DNA from: Candidatus Omnitrophota bacterium
GTDB taxonomy: Bacteria > Hinthialibacterota > Hinthialibacteria > Hinthialibacterales > Hinthialibacteraceae
Length of the DNA stretch: 64,000 bases
NCBI GenBank assembly: GCA_013177805.1
Contig: JABLXU010000009.1
Location: 62,001-126,000 of the forward strand
Direction: 5' to 3'
Part shown: piece by piece, positions 18,429 to 27,666 of the stretch
Layout: every line of letters starts with the position of its first letter
Numbering within the stretch: position 1 is the first letter of the stretch
The notes under the pieces: model-generated
What the model was told of the DNA's origin: nothing
The model's database searches: none
The model's input: the letters and a program-made list of their open reading frames with translations, nothing else
Made by a program: the position numbers and the translations under genes

Positions 18429-19697
18429 TTATTGGACTATTTGATTGCGCAGCAGGTCATCGAGCGTTTCACGGCGGCGGATCAGGCGGCCGTGATGACC
18501 TTCCACGAGGACCTCGGCCGGCCGCGGCTGGCCGTTGTAGTTCGAGGCCATGGAATACCCATAAGCCCCGGCTGAGCAAATGGCCAGCAGATCGCCCGGC
18601 CGGCAAGGCGGCAGAGAGCGGTTTTTGCCGAACACATCACTGCTTTCACAGATCGGCCCTACGACGTCTACGGTTTGGGGTGCTCCATCGCGCGCGGCCA
18701 CCGGAACGATGTGGTGATATGCCCCGTAGATCGCGGGGCGGGCGAGAGAATTCATCCCGGCATCCACGACTACAAAAACTTTGTCGTCATTCTTTTTAAC
18801 ATATATGACTTTAGTCAATAGAATTCCGGCATTTCCGACAATCGAACGTCCGGGTTCGAGGATTAAGGTTACGCCGGAATCCTTGATACGTTGCTTTAAC
18901 TTTTGGGAATATTCGGAGGGAGTTTCGGGAATTTGCTTTTCGTATTGGATACCCAAACCTCCACCTAAATCGAGATAAGGAATCGCAAGCCCTTTGTTTT
19001 GAAGATATTGCCGGAATCCGAGCAGGAGATCCAGGGCTTGCAGCAGGGGGGCCGTGTCCATTAGGGACGATCCGATATGCGCGGCGATTCCGCGAATCTC
19101 AAGCGAAGGGATGTCCGCCGCTCTTTTGTATAATGTCCGGGCCTGTTCCCAGGGTACGCCGAACTTGTGCTGTTTGAGGCCAGTGCTGATTTTGGGATGC
19201 GTTTTGGGATCTACATTGGGGTTGACTCGAATGGCGATGGGCGCGCGCCGACCCCGCTCCGCAGCCAGGCGGGCCACAGTCTCCAGTTCCGGTTCGGACT
19301 CGATATTGAACATCAAGATGCCGGCGTGAAGGGCCATGGCGATCTCGTCTTCGGTTTTCCCCACGCCGGAAAAGATCATACGTTCCGGAGGGATGCCCGC
19401 TTTTTGGGCCGCGAAGAGTTCGCCGGCGGAGGTTAAATCCGCGCCGGCGCCTGCCTGACCCAAGTGTCGCAGTATCGCCACGTTGCCGTTGGCTTTGACC
19501 GCGAATGCCACCAGATGGGGGATGCCATCCAATCCCGTCTGGTAATCCCGCAATGCGGTGAGGATCGCCTGCAGCGAATAGACGTAGGTGGGTGTGCCCC
19601 ACGTGGCCGCGATGTCGTGGAGATCGGCATTTTCGGCATATAGCCGCCCGTCCCGGTAGGTAAAAAACCGGGAACGGGTGTCATGATCCTGACGCAT
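18429..19697 (-). CDS. lysA: Diaminopimelate decarboxylase
   Basis: The protein has 422 residues. The alanine-racemase-like PLP barrel carries the Schiff-base lysine in FAVKANGN (about 62-69). HIGSS, GGGLGI and EPGRS follow, then the second-domain motif CESSDVFGK and the closing GAYGYSMASNYNGQPRPAEVL. It catalyses the last step of lysine synthesis, meso-DAP to lysine. ATG 19697 is preferred because AGGAAGG lies 9 bases upstream; a TTG at 19706 would sit on the Shine-Dalgarno itself. The upstream unknown gene ends at 19703. DapL downstream completes a DAP/lysine cluster. Confidence 0.93.
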   Translation of the reverse strand: MRQDHDTRSRFFTYRDGRLYAENADLHDIAATWGTPTYVYSLQAILTALRDYQTGLDGIPHLVAFAVKANGNVAILRHLGQAGAGADLTSAGELFAAQKAGIPPERMIFSGVGKTEDEIAMALHAGILMFNIESEPELETVARLAAERGRRAPIAIRVNPNVDPKTHPKISTGLKQHKFGVPWEQARTLYKRAADIPSLEIRGIAAHIGSSLMDTAPLLQALDLLLGFRQYLQNKGLAIPYLDLGGGLGIQYEKQIPETPSEYSQKLKQRIKDSGVTLILEPGRSIVGNAGILLTKVIYVKKNDDKVFVVVDAGMNSLARPAIYGAYHHIVPVAARDGAPQTVDVVGPICESSDVFGKNRSLPPCRPGDLLAICSAGAYGYSMASNYNGQPRPAEVLVEGHHGRLIRRRETLDDLLRNQIVQ

Positions 19698-19702
19698 GGA
19701 TA

Positions 19703-20959
19703 TCAACCTTCCTCGATCAGTTCACCGGCAGGTTCTTCTTCACCGCGGAGGATTCGCTGGACCCGTTTCAGCCGAACCTTGTTTTTTTGCGCGTTCATCA
19801 TGTTGGCGGCCTTGGCCAAGGTGGAACCATCCCGCAAGTTGCAGTGGAAAATTGTATCGTCTTCGAGGGATAAGCCAAGTTTGATCTTGAAGTTCAGGTA
19901 ATGATTGAGGATTTTACAGCGTTCCAGGGAGATGTAGGAGCGTTCCATGTTGCCGCTGATCCCGTCGACGGCGAAGCACGATTTGATGTAGCGGCTCAAG
20001 GCGTTATGGCCCTTGGTGTATTCGTAGAGTTGGAGAGAGAACGAAGCGGGCAAAACAGTGATGAACTGGCCGAGCTTTTCCCGGCACCAGATCATTTTTT
20101 CCAAGGCGGAGTCCGGTTCCCAATTGTCCACAAAATAGGTCACAATTTTGTCGCTGACCAAGAGGGCGTAGGGGGTACTCACGTTGGGATCCAGTTTCAA
20201 ATTCACGACCCGGAACCGTTCGAAATAGAGTTTGAGTTCCTGGATCAGGTCGAACAGGATGCACATCCCTTCGCGGACGGTCCACATGAGCATGCGGTAG
20301 CGTTCGATGCCCATATCGAACCAGTGGTCGCACATGGTATACACGGTATCCATGTATTGATCCCAGCGGGACGTGGCGTCCTTGCGGAGGATCATTTTAA
20401 CGAGATCGACCAGGCGGCGCAGGCGCTTCAGTTTCCACAAAGCCTCGCGGGTGTTGACCTGACGGTCGACTTCCCAGATGAAAAAATCCCGCAGGAAGCC
20501 GCCGCAGAGGAGGTCCAACACCATGGAGATGTTGAAGAACCGCACTTCCCCGGCGGTGGGATATTGAATGTTCAATTTTTTCCCCATGACCCACTGGGGC
20601 TGGAGGAGGCAGTCGAATTTGGGAAAATTTTCCAGGAGTTTTTGATCGATGGAGAGCAGATCCTCGTCCACGATGTTGCGGGTGCCGATGGTGCGCAACA
20701 CCTGGTCGAATTTGAGGTTGTATTCATCGCAGGTTTCCGCGTCATAGACCACAATCAGTTTGATTTGAGAAATGGAGTGGCCGAAGAGAATTTCATCCAT
20801 GTAAACGGAGTGGAGGCCGGCCAAGCGCTGCGCCTCGCGGGTCATGTCCGCCATGAGGTGCTTGTAGCCTTCCTCACTCACATACACCGGCTCATTGAAG
20901 AAGGAATAACATTCCTTCCCATGCTTGGATACGATCTCAGCGCAAACGTTTTGGTCCAT
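19703..20959 (-). CDS. Unrecognised 418-aa protein upstream of lysA
   Basis: I do not recognise this family. The protein is soluble-looking, without a signal peptide or clear membrane helix, and rich in aromatic, Met and Cys residues. The N-terminal part contains FGHSISQIKLIVVYD (about 59-73), which resembles the strand-loop-strand of nucleotidyltransferases. The two positions where those enzymes have catalytic Asp are Gln and Lys here, so any such domain would be inactive. The C-terminal two thirds look helical and the tail is basic then acidic. The stop lies 5 bp before the lysA ATG, so the genes are very likely coupled. The family resemblance is inference only. Confidence 0.75.
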   Translation of the reverse strand: MDQNVCAEIVSKHGKECYSFFNEPVYVSEEGYKHLMADMTREAQRLAGLHSVYMDEILFGHSISQIKLIVVYDAETCDEYNLKFDQVLRTIGTRNIVDEDLLSIDQKLLENFPKFDCLLQPQWVMGKKLNIQYPTAGEVRFFNISMVLDLLCGGFLRDFFIWEVDRQVNTREALWKLKRLRRLVDLVKMILRKDATSRWDQYMDTVYTMCDHWFDMGIERYRMLMWTVREGMCILFDLIQELKLYFERFRVVNLKLDPNVSTPYALLVSDKIVTYFVDNWEPDSALEKMIWCREKLGQFITVLPASFSLQLYEYTKGHNALSRYIKSCFAVDGISGNMERSYISLERCKILNHYLNFKIKLGLSLEDDTIFHCNLRDGSTLAKAANMMNAQKNKVRLKRVQRILRGEEEPAGELIEEG

Positions 20960-21174
20960 GGAATCGGCAGCAAAGCAGATTTTAATAACGACAATTTGTT
21001 ATACAGGATTCACGGTCCGCAGGCAAGATGGTCAAACCGCCTCCCGGGGATTTCGGGAGCGGGGCGGCCCTCTCAAGCGAAAAATTTGATTGACCGGCCT
21101 TGCGTCAATCTTCCCGTTTGCGCAATACCCATTACACTTGATCTTATACCGACCGACAAAGGAGAAGCGACATC

Positions 21175-22221
21175 ATGCCACTCGTACCCATGAGAGTCCT
21201 ACTGGATCACGCCGCCGAGCACGACTATGGCATCGCGGCTTTCAACGTCAACAATATGGAACAAATCCAGGCCATTATGGCCGCGGCGGTGGAAACCAAT
21301 TCCCCCGTGATCATCCAGGCCAGCCGGGGCGCGCGCAAATATTCCAACGACAATTATCTCCGCCACCTGATGCTGGCCGCGGCGGAACTGCATCCCAACA
21401 TTCCGATCGCCATGCACCAGGATCACGGCAACAGCCCCGCGACCTGCATTTCCGCCATCGAGCAAAATTTCACCAGCGTGATGATGGATGGGTCGCTCAT
21501 GGAGGACGGGAAAACCCCCTCCACGTATGAATACAACGTGAAAGTCACCCGCGAGGTCGTGGAATACGCCCATGCCCGGGGGGTGAGCGTCGAAGGCGAA
21601 TTGGGATGCCTGGGCAGCCTGGAGACCGGCAAGGGCGACAAGGAAGACGGGCATGGATTTGAAGGAACGTTGGACCGGGATAAATTGCTTACCGATCCCG
21701 ATCAAGCCGTGGATTTCGTGGCCCAAACGGGGGTAGACGCGCTGGCGGTGGCCATTGGCACCAGCCACGGCGCGTATAAATTCACCAAAAAGCCTACCGG
21801 CGACGTGTTGGCCATGGACCGGATCGAGGCCATTCACCGGAAATTGCCCAACACCCACCTGGTGATGCACGGTTCGTCCTCGGTCCCCGGGGAATTGGTG
21901 GATTTGATCAACCAGTACGGCGGCGGGATCAAGAAGGCCTATGGCGTGCCGGTGGAAGAGATTCAACGCGGGATCAAGCATGGCGTGCGCAAGATCAACG
22001 TGGACACGGACAACCGGTTGGCGATGACTGGCGCGATCCGCAAGGTCTTCGCGGAGAATCCGGCGGAATTCGATCCCCGCGGTTACCTGGGACCCGCCCG
22101 TGAGGCGATGAAGAAGGTGTGCGTGGACCGGATGATCGCCTTCGGACAGGCGGGCAACGCCGATAAAATCAAGATCGTCACCTTGGTGGACATGGCCGCC
22201 CGCTACCAGAGCGGCCAGTAA
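21175..22221 (+). CDS. fba: Class II fructose-bisphosphate aldolase
   Basis: The protein has 348 residues. Zinc and phosphate ligands are visible: HQDHGNS (about 82-88), EGELG (about 140-144), [10 protein letters not shown] (about 198-207), VMHGSSSVP (about 230-238) and NVDTDNR (about 278-284). The length and motifs fit the class IIB/CbbA type. It cleaves fructose-1,6-bisphosphate to DHAP and glyceraldehyde-3-phosphate in glycolysis, or runs in reverse in gluconeogenesis or the Calvin cycle. AAAGGAGAAG lies 8 bases before the ATG. It appears monocistronic, ending at a strong terminator. No Calvin-cycle genes are nearby. Confidence 0.94.
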   Translation: MPLVPMRVLLDHAAEHDYGIAAFNVNNMEQIQAIMAAAVETNSPVIIQASRGARKYSNDNYLRHLMLAAAELHPNIPIAMHQDHGNSPATCISAIEQNFTSVMMDGSLMEDGKTPSTYEYNVKVTREVVEYAHARGVSVEGELGCLGSLETGKGDKEDGHGFEGTLDRDKLLTDPDQAVDFVAQTGVDALAVAIGTSHGAYKFTKKPTGDVLAMDRIEAIHRKLPNTHLVMHGSSSVPGELVDLINQYGGGIKKAYGVPVEEIQRGIKHGVRKINVDTDNRLAMTGAIRKVFAENPAEFDPRGYLGPAREAMKKVCVDRMIAFGQAGNADKIKIVTLVDMAARYQSGQ

Positions 22222-22251
22222 ACCATCCGAAATTTGATCCGAGCCCAACGG

Positions 22252-22290
22252 ACCGCCGGGGGGAAAATCTCTCCGGCGGTTTTAATTGTT
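22252..22290 (+). terminator. Rho-independent terminator after fba
   Basis: ACCGCCGG (22252-22259) pairs with CCGGCGGT (22273-22280) and is followed directly by TTTAATTGTT. Confidence 0.8.
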
Positions 22291-22419
22291 GGCGCGGTTT
22301 TTCTCCCAATGGGCTCCTCCCTTGGTGGATCACGGCGATTCGGATTCCAGCGAAGGGAATCCATTCACGCATTCCGCTTTTTCCCAGAAGGCGGGAGAAG
22401 GGAGGAACGGGAAAACCTA

Positions 22420-22448
22420 TTACCCATCAGGAGGGATTGGTCTACAAT
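22420..22448 (+). promoter_or_regulatory. Possible sigma-70 promoter of the AmmeMemoRadiSam operon
   Basis: TTACCC (22420-22425), a 17-bp spacer and TACAAT (22443-22448) lie 34 bp before the ATG at 22482 and after the fba terminator. The -35 match is weak; position and -10 are good. Confidence 0.35.
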
Positions 22449-22481
22449 AGAGAAACACCTGTTCAGCATGAGGTACGCATC

Positions 22482-23984
22482 ATGAAACGGATGGCCTGTT
22501 CTCTCCTCGGTTTGGCGTTCTTTTTCCAATTGGCCGCGGTACCGGCGGATATGGAAACACAAAAACGCGTCCACAAATCCAAACTGGCCGGGACGTGGTA
22601 CAACGGCAACGCGGCGGCGTTGACCCAGCAAATCCAAGGATTTTTCCAGACCGCGCCAGAATCGCCTCCGGGAGCCAACCGGGCGCGCGCCCTGATTGTG
22701 CCTCACGCGGGTTACGCTTGGTCGGGAGACACCGCCGCTTGGGCGTACAAGGCCGTGCAGGGGCAGAAGGTCAAGCGGGTAATCCTCATGGGACCCTCAC
22801 ACCATGTGGCCATTCAGGGCGGCTCGATCCCCCGGATCGACGCGTACGAAACGCCGTTGGGCGTGGTGCCGCTGGACACCGCGGCCTGTCAAAAGTTATT
22901 GGAAAATCGTTTTATACAAACCGTGCCCGCGGCGCATGACGAAGAGCACAGTGTCGAAATCCAGCTGCCCTTTTTGCAGTCGGTCTTCCAGGATTTCACC
23001 CTGGTTCCCCTCGTGATCGGCGAGATATCCCCGGAGAGTTGCGTGGCGATCGCCGAGGCGCTCAAACCTTGGCTGGACGCGGAAACTTTGTTGGTGATGA
23101 GTTCGGATTTTACCCATCAGGGGCGGCGGTTCGGATACGTTCCGTTCAAGGAAAAGGTGAAAGAGAACGTCCAGCGCCTGGATTTCGCGGCGGTCAATCA
23201 CATTCTGCAGTTCGATGTCCGGGGGTTATGGGGATTTTTGGACAAAACCCGCGCCACCATCTGCGGCCGCAATCCGATTTTGATCGGGCTGATGGCGTTG
23301 CCCTTGCAGACCCAGGTGGAATTTCTGCGCTACACCACTTCGGGTGACAAGACCGGCGATTCCAGCGAAACCGTCAGTTATTGTTCCCTGCTCTTCCGGG
23401 AGCAGCCGGAATATTTGAATGAAGAAGAAGCCGGGCGGTTGTTGGCCATCGCCCGCACCACCTTGGAAAACAGCCTAAAAGAAAAGAAGGCCGTGGTGTT
23501 TGTGCCCCCCGAGGATCAGATCACGGAACGGATGAAGGCGAAGAAGGGAATATTCGTTACCCTGAAGAAACAGGGGGAGCTGCGCGGATGCATCGGGAAC
23601 ATCGAAAGCGGCCGGCCCTTGTATGAGGCGGCCGCCCAGACCGTGTTGTTGTCGGCGCTGCGGGACCGGCGCTTCGAACCGGTGCACGAATCCGAGTTGA
23701 AAGACATCGAGATAGAAATATCGATCCTTTCGCCCTTGCGGCCGGCCGCGTCCTGGAAAGAGATCATGCTGGGGCGGGATGGCATCGTGATCTCGAAAGC
23801 CGGGCGGCAAGCCCTCTTCTTGCCGCAAGTGGCGCTGGAACAGGGATGGAACATCGAAGAAACGCTGAGCCAACTTTGCCTGAAGGCCGGTCTGGATAAG
23901 CAGGATTGGCAATCGGATTGCGCGTTTCAGACCTTCACGGCGCAGGTATTCGGCGAAACGTACCGCGATTTAACAGTCCAATGA
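22482..23984 (+). CDS. AmmeMemoRadiSam fusion: MEMO1-like domain + AMMECR1-like domain, with signal peptide
   Basis: The product has 500 residues in three parts. A Sec-type signal peptide (about 1-20) comes first. A MEMO1-like domain, akin to extradiol dioxygenases (about 30-295), shows LAGTWYNGN, VPHAGYAWSG, MGPSHH and SSDFTH, with His and Asp residues at the usual metal-site positions. An AMMECR1 domain (about 325-495) carries the signature LRGCIG. In many genomes these two proteins are separate and accompany a radical SAM enzyme; here they are fused and the radical SAM gene follows. The biochemical role is unestablished. ATG 22482 is preferred over the upstream in-frame GTG-like start because AGGT precedes it and it gives the signal peptide. 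The stop overlaps the next start (ATGA). Confidence 0.9.
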   Translation: MKRMACSLLGLAFFFQLAAVPADMETQKRVHKSKLAGTWYNGNAAALTQQIQGFFQTAPESPPGANRARALIVPHAGYAWSGDTAAWAYKAVQGQKVKRVILMGPSHHVAIQGGSIPRIDAYETPLGVVPLDTAACQKLLENRFIQTVPAAHDEEHSVEIQLPFLQSVFQDFTLVPLVIGEISPESCVAIAEALKPWLDAETLLVMSSDFTHQGRRFGYVPFKEKVKENVQRLDFAAVNHILQFDVRGLWGFLDKTRATICGRNPILIGLMALPLQTQVEFLRYTTSGDKTGDSSETVSYCSLLFREQPEYLNEEEAGRLLAIARTTLENSLKEKKAVVFVPPEDQITERMKAKKGIFVTLKKQGELRGCIGNIESGRPLYEAAAQTVLLSALRDRRFEPVHESELKDIEIEISILSPLRPAASWKEIMLGRDGIVISKAGRQALFLPQVALEQGWNIEETLSQLCLKAGLDKQDWQSDCAFQTFTAQVFGETYRDLTVQ

Positions 23985-25003
23985 TCCAGAAACCGAATGA
24001 ATCCCGGCGGCGTTTTTTGCATACCCTCGGCGGGGCAGTGATCCCGTTCCCGGCTTTGTGGATCGCGAAACGCTCCGATGGCGCTACGGGTTCTCCCGTG
24101 GGGATGGGAAAAAGCCGGGTGGTGGCGGCCCGCAAGGAAGGTCTCCTGCAACCCTCCACTGGAATCGATCTGGATGGCTTGGGAAAATTGCTGGATGAGG
24201 CCATGCGGGCCTTGTCGGACAAGAAGGATCCCATCGACGCCTGGCGCGCGCTGTTTTCACCCGGCGATCACGTGGCCATCAAGGTCAACGCCTTGGGGGG
24301 GCGGATGCTGTCGCCCCACCCCGAGTTGGCCTATCTCATCGCGGACCGGCTGGCCCGGGCGGGGGTTTCACCCACCCGCATCGCGATTTGGGACCGGAGC
24401 GAGCGCGAGCTGGTCAAGGCGGGATACGAACCAGCCCGGTTCAAGGACAAGGCCGTGCTCACCGCCACCGATTCCCGGGGCATCGGCTACGAGGCGGAGC
24501 CGGAAATCAGCGGAAGCATCGGATCCTGCTTTTCCCGCATTGTTTCCCACGGATGCACGGCGTTGATCAATTTGGGCGTATTGAAGGATCACGACTTGTC
24601 GGGCGTTTCGGTGGCGATGAAAAACCTGTTCGGAGTGATCCACAATCCCAATAAATATCATTTCGATGTGCATAAGGATCCCTATCTGCCGGATCTCTGC
24701 CTGCATCCCTACATCAAAAACAAACTGCGCCTGAACATCTGCGACGGAATCCGCGCCCAGTACGACGGCGGCCCTTCGTACAGCCCCAAGGGAGCGTGGG
24801 AATACGGGGGGCTGTTGATTTCCACGGATCCGGTGGCCTTGGACAGCGTGGGAGCGCGGATCATCGATCAAAAGCGGATCGAACAGAAGTTGCCTTCTCT
24901 TCGCGACAAAGGGCGCGAGCCGGTATACCTCCAACTCGCCGAGGCCAAAAAAGCCGGGATCGCTGACCCCGCCCGGATCGAAATCCAAGAAGTGAGTGGA
25001 TAA
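23981..25003 (+). CDS. DUF362 family protein with Tat signal
   Basis: The product has 340 residues. The N-terminus has a twin-arginine motif (SRRRFLHTLGG, about 8-18) and a short hydrophobic stretch, suggesting folded export. The DUF362 body contains VAIKVNALGGRMLSPHPELA and INLGVLKDHDLSGVSVAMKNLFG, family hallmarks. No 4Fe-4S ferredoxin Cys cluster (CxxCxxC) is present, unlike some relatives. Tat-dependent DUF362 proteins recur beside radical SAM enzymes, but their reaction is unknown. The ATG overlaps the upstream TGA, indicating translational coupling with the MEMO-AMMECR1 fusion, and the radical SAM gene starts 10 bp after its stop. Confidence 0.85.
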   Translation: MIQKPNESRRRFLHTLGGAVIPFPALWIAKRSDGATGSPVGMGKSRVVAARKEGLLQPSTGIDLDGLGKLLDEAMRALSDKKDPIDAWRALFSPGDHVAIKVNALGGRMLSPHPELAYLIADRLARAGVSPTRIAIWDRSERELVKAGYEPARFKDKAVLTATDSRGIGYEAEPEISGSIGSCFSRIVSHGCTALINLGVLKDHDLSGVSVAMKNLFGVIHNPNKYHFDVHKDPYLPDLCLHPYIKNKLRLNICDGIRAQYDGGPSYSPKGAWEYGGLLISTDPVALDSVGARIIDQKRIEQKLPSLRDKGREPVYLQLAEAKKAGIADPARIEIQEVSG

Positions 25004-25013
25004 GAGGTGTTTG

Positions 25014-26177
25014 ATGAGCGATTCTCTGACCCGACGGCAATTTATCGCTTCGGCCGGTTGCGCGGGGTGCGCGTTGGCCTGGAGCGGCGCGATGGCGTTA
25101 CCCGGTTATGCGGCGGCCACGGAGGAGAGACTTCCACTGACAAAGGAGTTATCCACGCAGGAAGCCCTTCATTACGAGAAGATCGAAGACTTGAAAGTCG
25201 TGTGCAAACTCTGCCCCAAGGAATGCCAGGTGGCGGATGCCGAGCGGGGGTATTGCGGCGTGCGGGAAAATCAAAAAGGAACCTACCGCACCCTGGTCTA
25301 CGGGCGGCCCTGCACGTTGCACATCGATCCCATCGAGAAAAAGCCGTTATTCCATTACCGCCCGGGGACCGCGGCGTTTTCGATCGCCACGGCCGGCTGC
25401 AACATGGAGTGCAGTTTCTGCCAGAACTGGGATATCTCGCAATTCCGGCCCGAGCAGATCCAGATGTTCGACCTTCCCCCGGCGCGGACGGCGCAATTGG
25501 CGGCGGATACGAAATCCCCCACGATCGCCTACACGTACTCGGAGCCGGTGATCTTCTATGAATACATGCTGGACACGGCCCAGGCCGCCCGGAAATTGGG
25601 CGTGGGCAGCGTCATGATTTCCAATGGTTACATCCAAGAAAAACCGCTGCGGCAGTTATTGAAACACCTGACGGGCGTGAAGATCGATTTCAAGGCCTTT
25701 ACGGAAACGTTCTACAAGGATTCCTGCAAGGGCGAACTCCAGCCGGTCCTGCGGGCGTTGGAGGTCATCCGGGAAGAAAACGTGTGGCTGGAAATCGTGG
25801 TGCTGATCATCCCCACCCTCAATGACAGTGACCCGGAGAACCAGGCCATGGCAAAATGGATCCGGGAACACCTGGGTCCGGACGTTCCCGTGCATCTGAC
25901 CCGCTTTTCACCCAATTACAAGTTGAAAAACATTCCCGCCACGCCAGTCAAGACCCTGGAGCGGTTGACCAAGATCATGCGCGGGGAGGGATTGCATTAC
26001 GTGTACATCGGCAACGTGCCCGGGCATCCCGCCGAGAATACCCTGTGCCACCATTGCGGGGAGCTGGTCATCCGGCGGCTGGGTTTCCGGTCTACGTTGG
26101 AAGGCCTGGAAAACGGGTGTTGCGCAAAATGCAAGACGCCCATTCCGGGAGTATGGGAGGATCCGTTGAAGGCCTGA
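25014..26177 (+). CDS. AmmeMemoRadiSam system radical SAM enzyme with Tat-like signal
   Basis: The protein has 387 residues. It opens with LTRRQFIASAGCAGCALA (about 5-22), a twin-arginine-like motif plus hydrophobic stretch. An N-terminal Cys motif, CKLCPKECQVADAERGYCG (about 60-78), precedes the radical SAM motif CNMECSFC (CxxxCxxC, about 126-133), which ligates the 4Fe-4S cluster. A C-terminal Cys set (CHHCGE..CCAKCK) may bind metal. The arrangement matches the radical SAM partner of the MEMO/AMMECR1 system, related to pyruvate formate-lyase activases. ATG 25014 is chosen because GAGGT lies 5 bases upstream; GTG 24996 overlaps the upstream gene. Apparent export is unusual for radical SAM chemistry. 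Confidence 0.88.
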   Translation: MSDSLTRRQFIASAGCAGCALAWSGAMALPGYAAATEERLPLTKELSTQEALHYEKIEDLKVVCKLCPKECQVADAERGYCGVRENQKGTYRTLVYGRPCTLHIDPIEKKPLFHYRPGTAAFSIATAGCNMECSFCQNWDISQFRPEQIQMFDLPPARTAQLAADTKSPTIAYTYSEPVIFYEYMLDTAQAARKLGVGSVMISNGYIQEKPLRQLLKHLTGVKIDFKAFTETFYKDSCKGELQPVLRALEVIREENVWLEIVVLIIPTLNDSDPENQAMAKWIREHLGPDVPVHLTRFSPNYKLKNIPATPVKTLERLTKIMRGEGLHYVYIGNVPGHPAENTLCHHCGELVIRRLGFRSTLEGLENGCCAKCKTPIPGVWEDPLKA

Positions 26178-26192
26178 TTGAGTGGAGGAAAG

Positions 26193-26244
26193 CCCGGGAG
26201 GGAGCCAGAAGGGTGTTTTCCGGCTGCGCTGGAAAACTCCCGGG
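26193..26244. terminator. Long inverted repeat between convergent genes
   Basis: CCCGGGAG (26193-26200) pairs perfectly with CTCCCGGG (26237-26244). Inside it, GGGTGTTTTCC (26211-26221) pairs with GGAAAACTCCC (26231-26241) with one mismatch. Its place between convergent stops at 26177 and 26260 suggests a bidirectional transcription end, although a T-run is lacking. Confidence 0.5.
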
Positions 26245-26259
26245 AACCTGAAAACCGGA

Positions 26260-27525
26260 TCAGCGATAAATGAAATACTTCTGGCGGATGTTCTCGAAAT
26301 AGGCGCAATCCGGTTGGGCTGTATCCAGAATCGTTCCGCAATCCGCGCCTTCCTCGAGCAGCGCGCGGAGGTTTTCGTTGCCCCACAGCCGGTCCATGGA
26401 GGCATGGACCTGAAACTGCTTGGGTTCAAGATCCCGCGCGGCGCACAGCAACGCCACGGCCAGACCGACCGGCCGCAAGGCGTCCCGGCCGGTCACCCGC
26501 AACCGCAATCCCTGGCACGTTTGGCCGGTAAACTTGGGATTTTCCGCTTTACCGGGGATTTTCACCGGAGTGAAAGAAACCACGTCGGCCTCAATCCCGG
26601 CGCGCCACCGGTCCGGCACGGCCGCCCACCATTTTTTCGCGTCCAGGAACGGCGCGCCGACGGTCAAAAAGGGGGCGCTGGTTCCCCGCCCTTCCGACAG
26701 GTTGGTTCCTTCTAACAGACACAGTCCCGGATACACGATCGCCGTCTCCAACGTGGGCATATTCGGCGAAGGGGCAATCCAGGGGATTCCCGTCTCGTCA
26801 TACCACATCGAACGCCGGTAGCCCTCCATGGGAACAACCGTCAGGTGGGCGCCTAGAGAGAACCCGGCGCAGGTTTCCTCGTTCATCATGCGCGCCGTCT
26901 CTCCGGCGGTGAGTCCATAGCGGATGGTCAAAGGAAGCGCGCCCACAAAACTGCTGTACACGGGATTGGTCACCGGCCCCTCCACCAGGGTGGCGTTGAT
27001 GGGATTCGGCCGGTCGAGGACGATCACGGGGATTCCCTCGCGTTTTGCCGCGCTTAATGCCAGAAAGAGGGTGGAGATGTAGGTATAGAACCGCGCGCCC
27101 ACATCCTGGATGTCATACACCAACACATCGGTATCTTTCAACATGCGGCGCGTGGGCGTTTTGAACTTCCCATACAAACTGAATACGGGTACGTCCTTCC
27201 AAGCCGATGGCGCAATCGAAGCCCCGGCTTCTTCGGTTCCTTGGAGGCCATGCTCCGGAGCGAAAAGGGCGGAAATCTGGGCGTGCTCCGCGATCCGTTC
27301 CACCGTGGAGCGTCCGTGGCGGTCCACCGACGTGGGGTTGGCGATGATAGCCACCCGTTTCCCCGCGATGAGTTCCGGCTGCCGGGTGGTCAATATTTCC
27401 AAGCCGGGAATGACGCCGTCTTCTCCGTAGGCCAGGCCGCCCAGGAACACTAGACGGAGGATTCCCAACCGCCATCCGGCCGGATACCATCTCGTAATCC
27501 ATTGATATTGAATCATTTTCCTCAT
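26260..27525 (-). CDS. namZ: NamZ-like exo-beta-N-acetylmuramidase (DUF1343)
   Basis: The protein has about 421 residues with an N-terminal export signal (about 15-36, ending LVFLGGLAYG). DUF1343 hallmarks are GKRVAIIANPTS, FAPEHGLQG, VYDIQDVGARFYTYISTL, VLDRPNPI and LEGTNLSEGRGTSAPF. Characterised members release N-acetylmuramic acid from the non-reducing ends of peptidoglycan fragments; the Glu in PEHG and the Asp in DIQDVG region are candidate active-site residues. Export implies action in the periplasm or outside. ATG 27525 is favoured, with GAGG about 11 bases upstream; ATG 27516 is possible. It is divergent from a sodium/sugar symporter and a secreted glycosidase-like gene, suggesting amino-sugar salvage. 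Confidence 0.88.
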   Translation of the reverse strand: MRKMIQYQWITRWYPAGWRLGILRLVFLGGLAYGEDGVIPGLEILTTRQPELIAGKRVAIIANPTSVDRHGRSTVERIAEHAQISALFAPEHGLQGTEEAGASIAPSAWKDVPVFSLYGKFKTPTRRMLKDTDVLVYDIQDVGARFYTYISTLFLALSAAKREGIPVIVLDRPNPINATLVEGPVTNPVYSSFVGALPLTIRYGLTAGETARMMNEETCAGFSLGAHLTVVPMEGYRRSMWYDETGIPWIAPSPNMPTLETAIVYPGLCLLEGTNLSEGRGTSAPFLTVGAPFLDAKKWWAAVPDRWRAGIEADVVSFTPVKIPGKAENPKFTGQTCQGLRLRVTGRDALRPVGLAVALLCAARDLEPKQFQVHASMDRLWGNENLRALLEEGADCGTILDTAQPDCAYFENIRQKYFIYR

Positions 27526-27666
27526 CCTGGGGGCGCCTCGTTCCCGATGGGATTCTCCACTCGAAATCCCGCCCCGGGGGTGTAATTTCCAGGGAAATAT
27601 GCGAAAATCGCGCGTCCTGGTGGATTGAGGCATTGTATATCATCGAGAAAAAGCGAGGGAAGCCGA

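Noticed and set aside
19901-21193. 430-codon plus-strand frame opposite the unknown gene upstream of lysA
   Set aside because: The minus-strand frame has globular-protein composition and is coupled to lysA; the plus frame is His/Val/Asp-rich without motifs.
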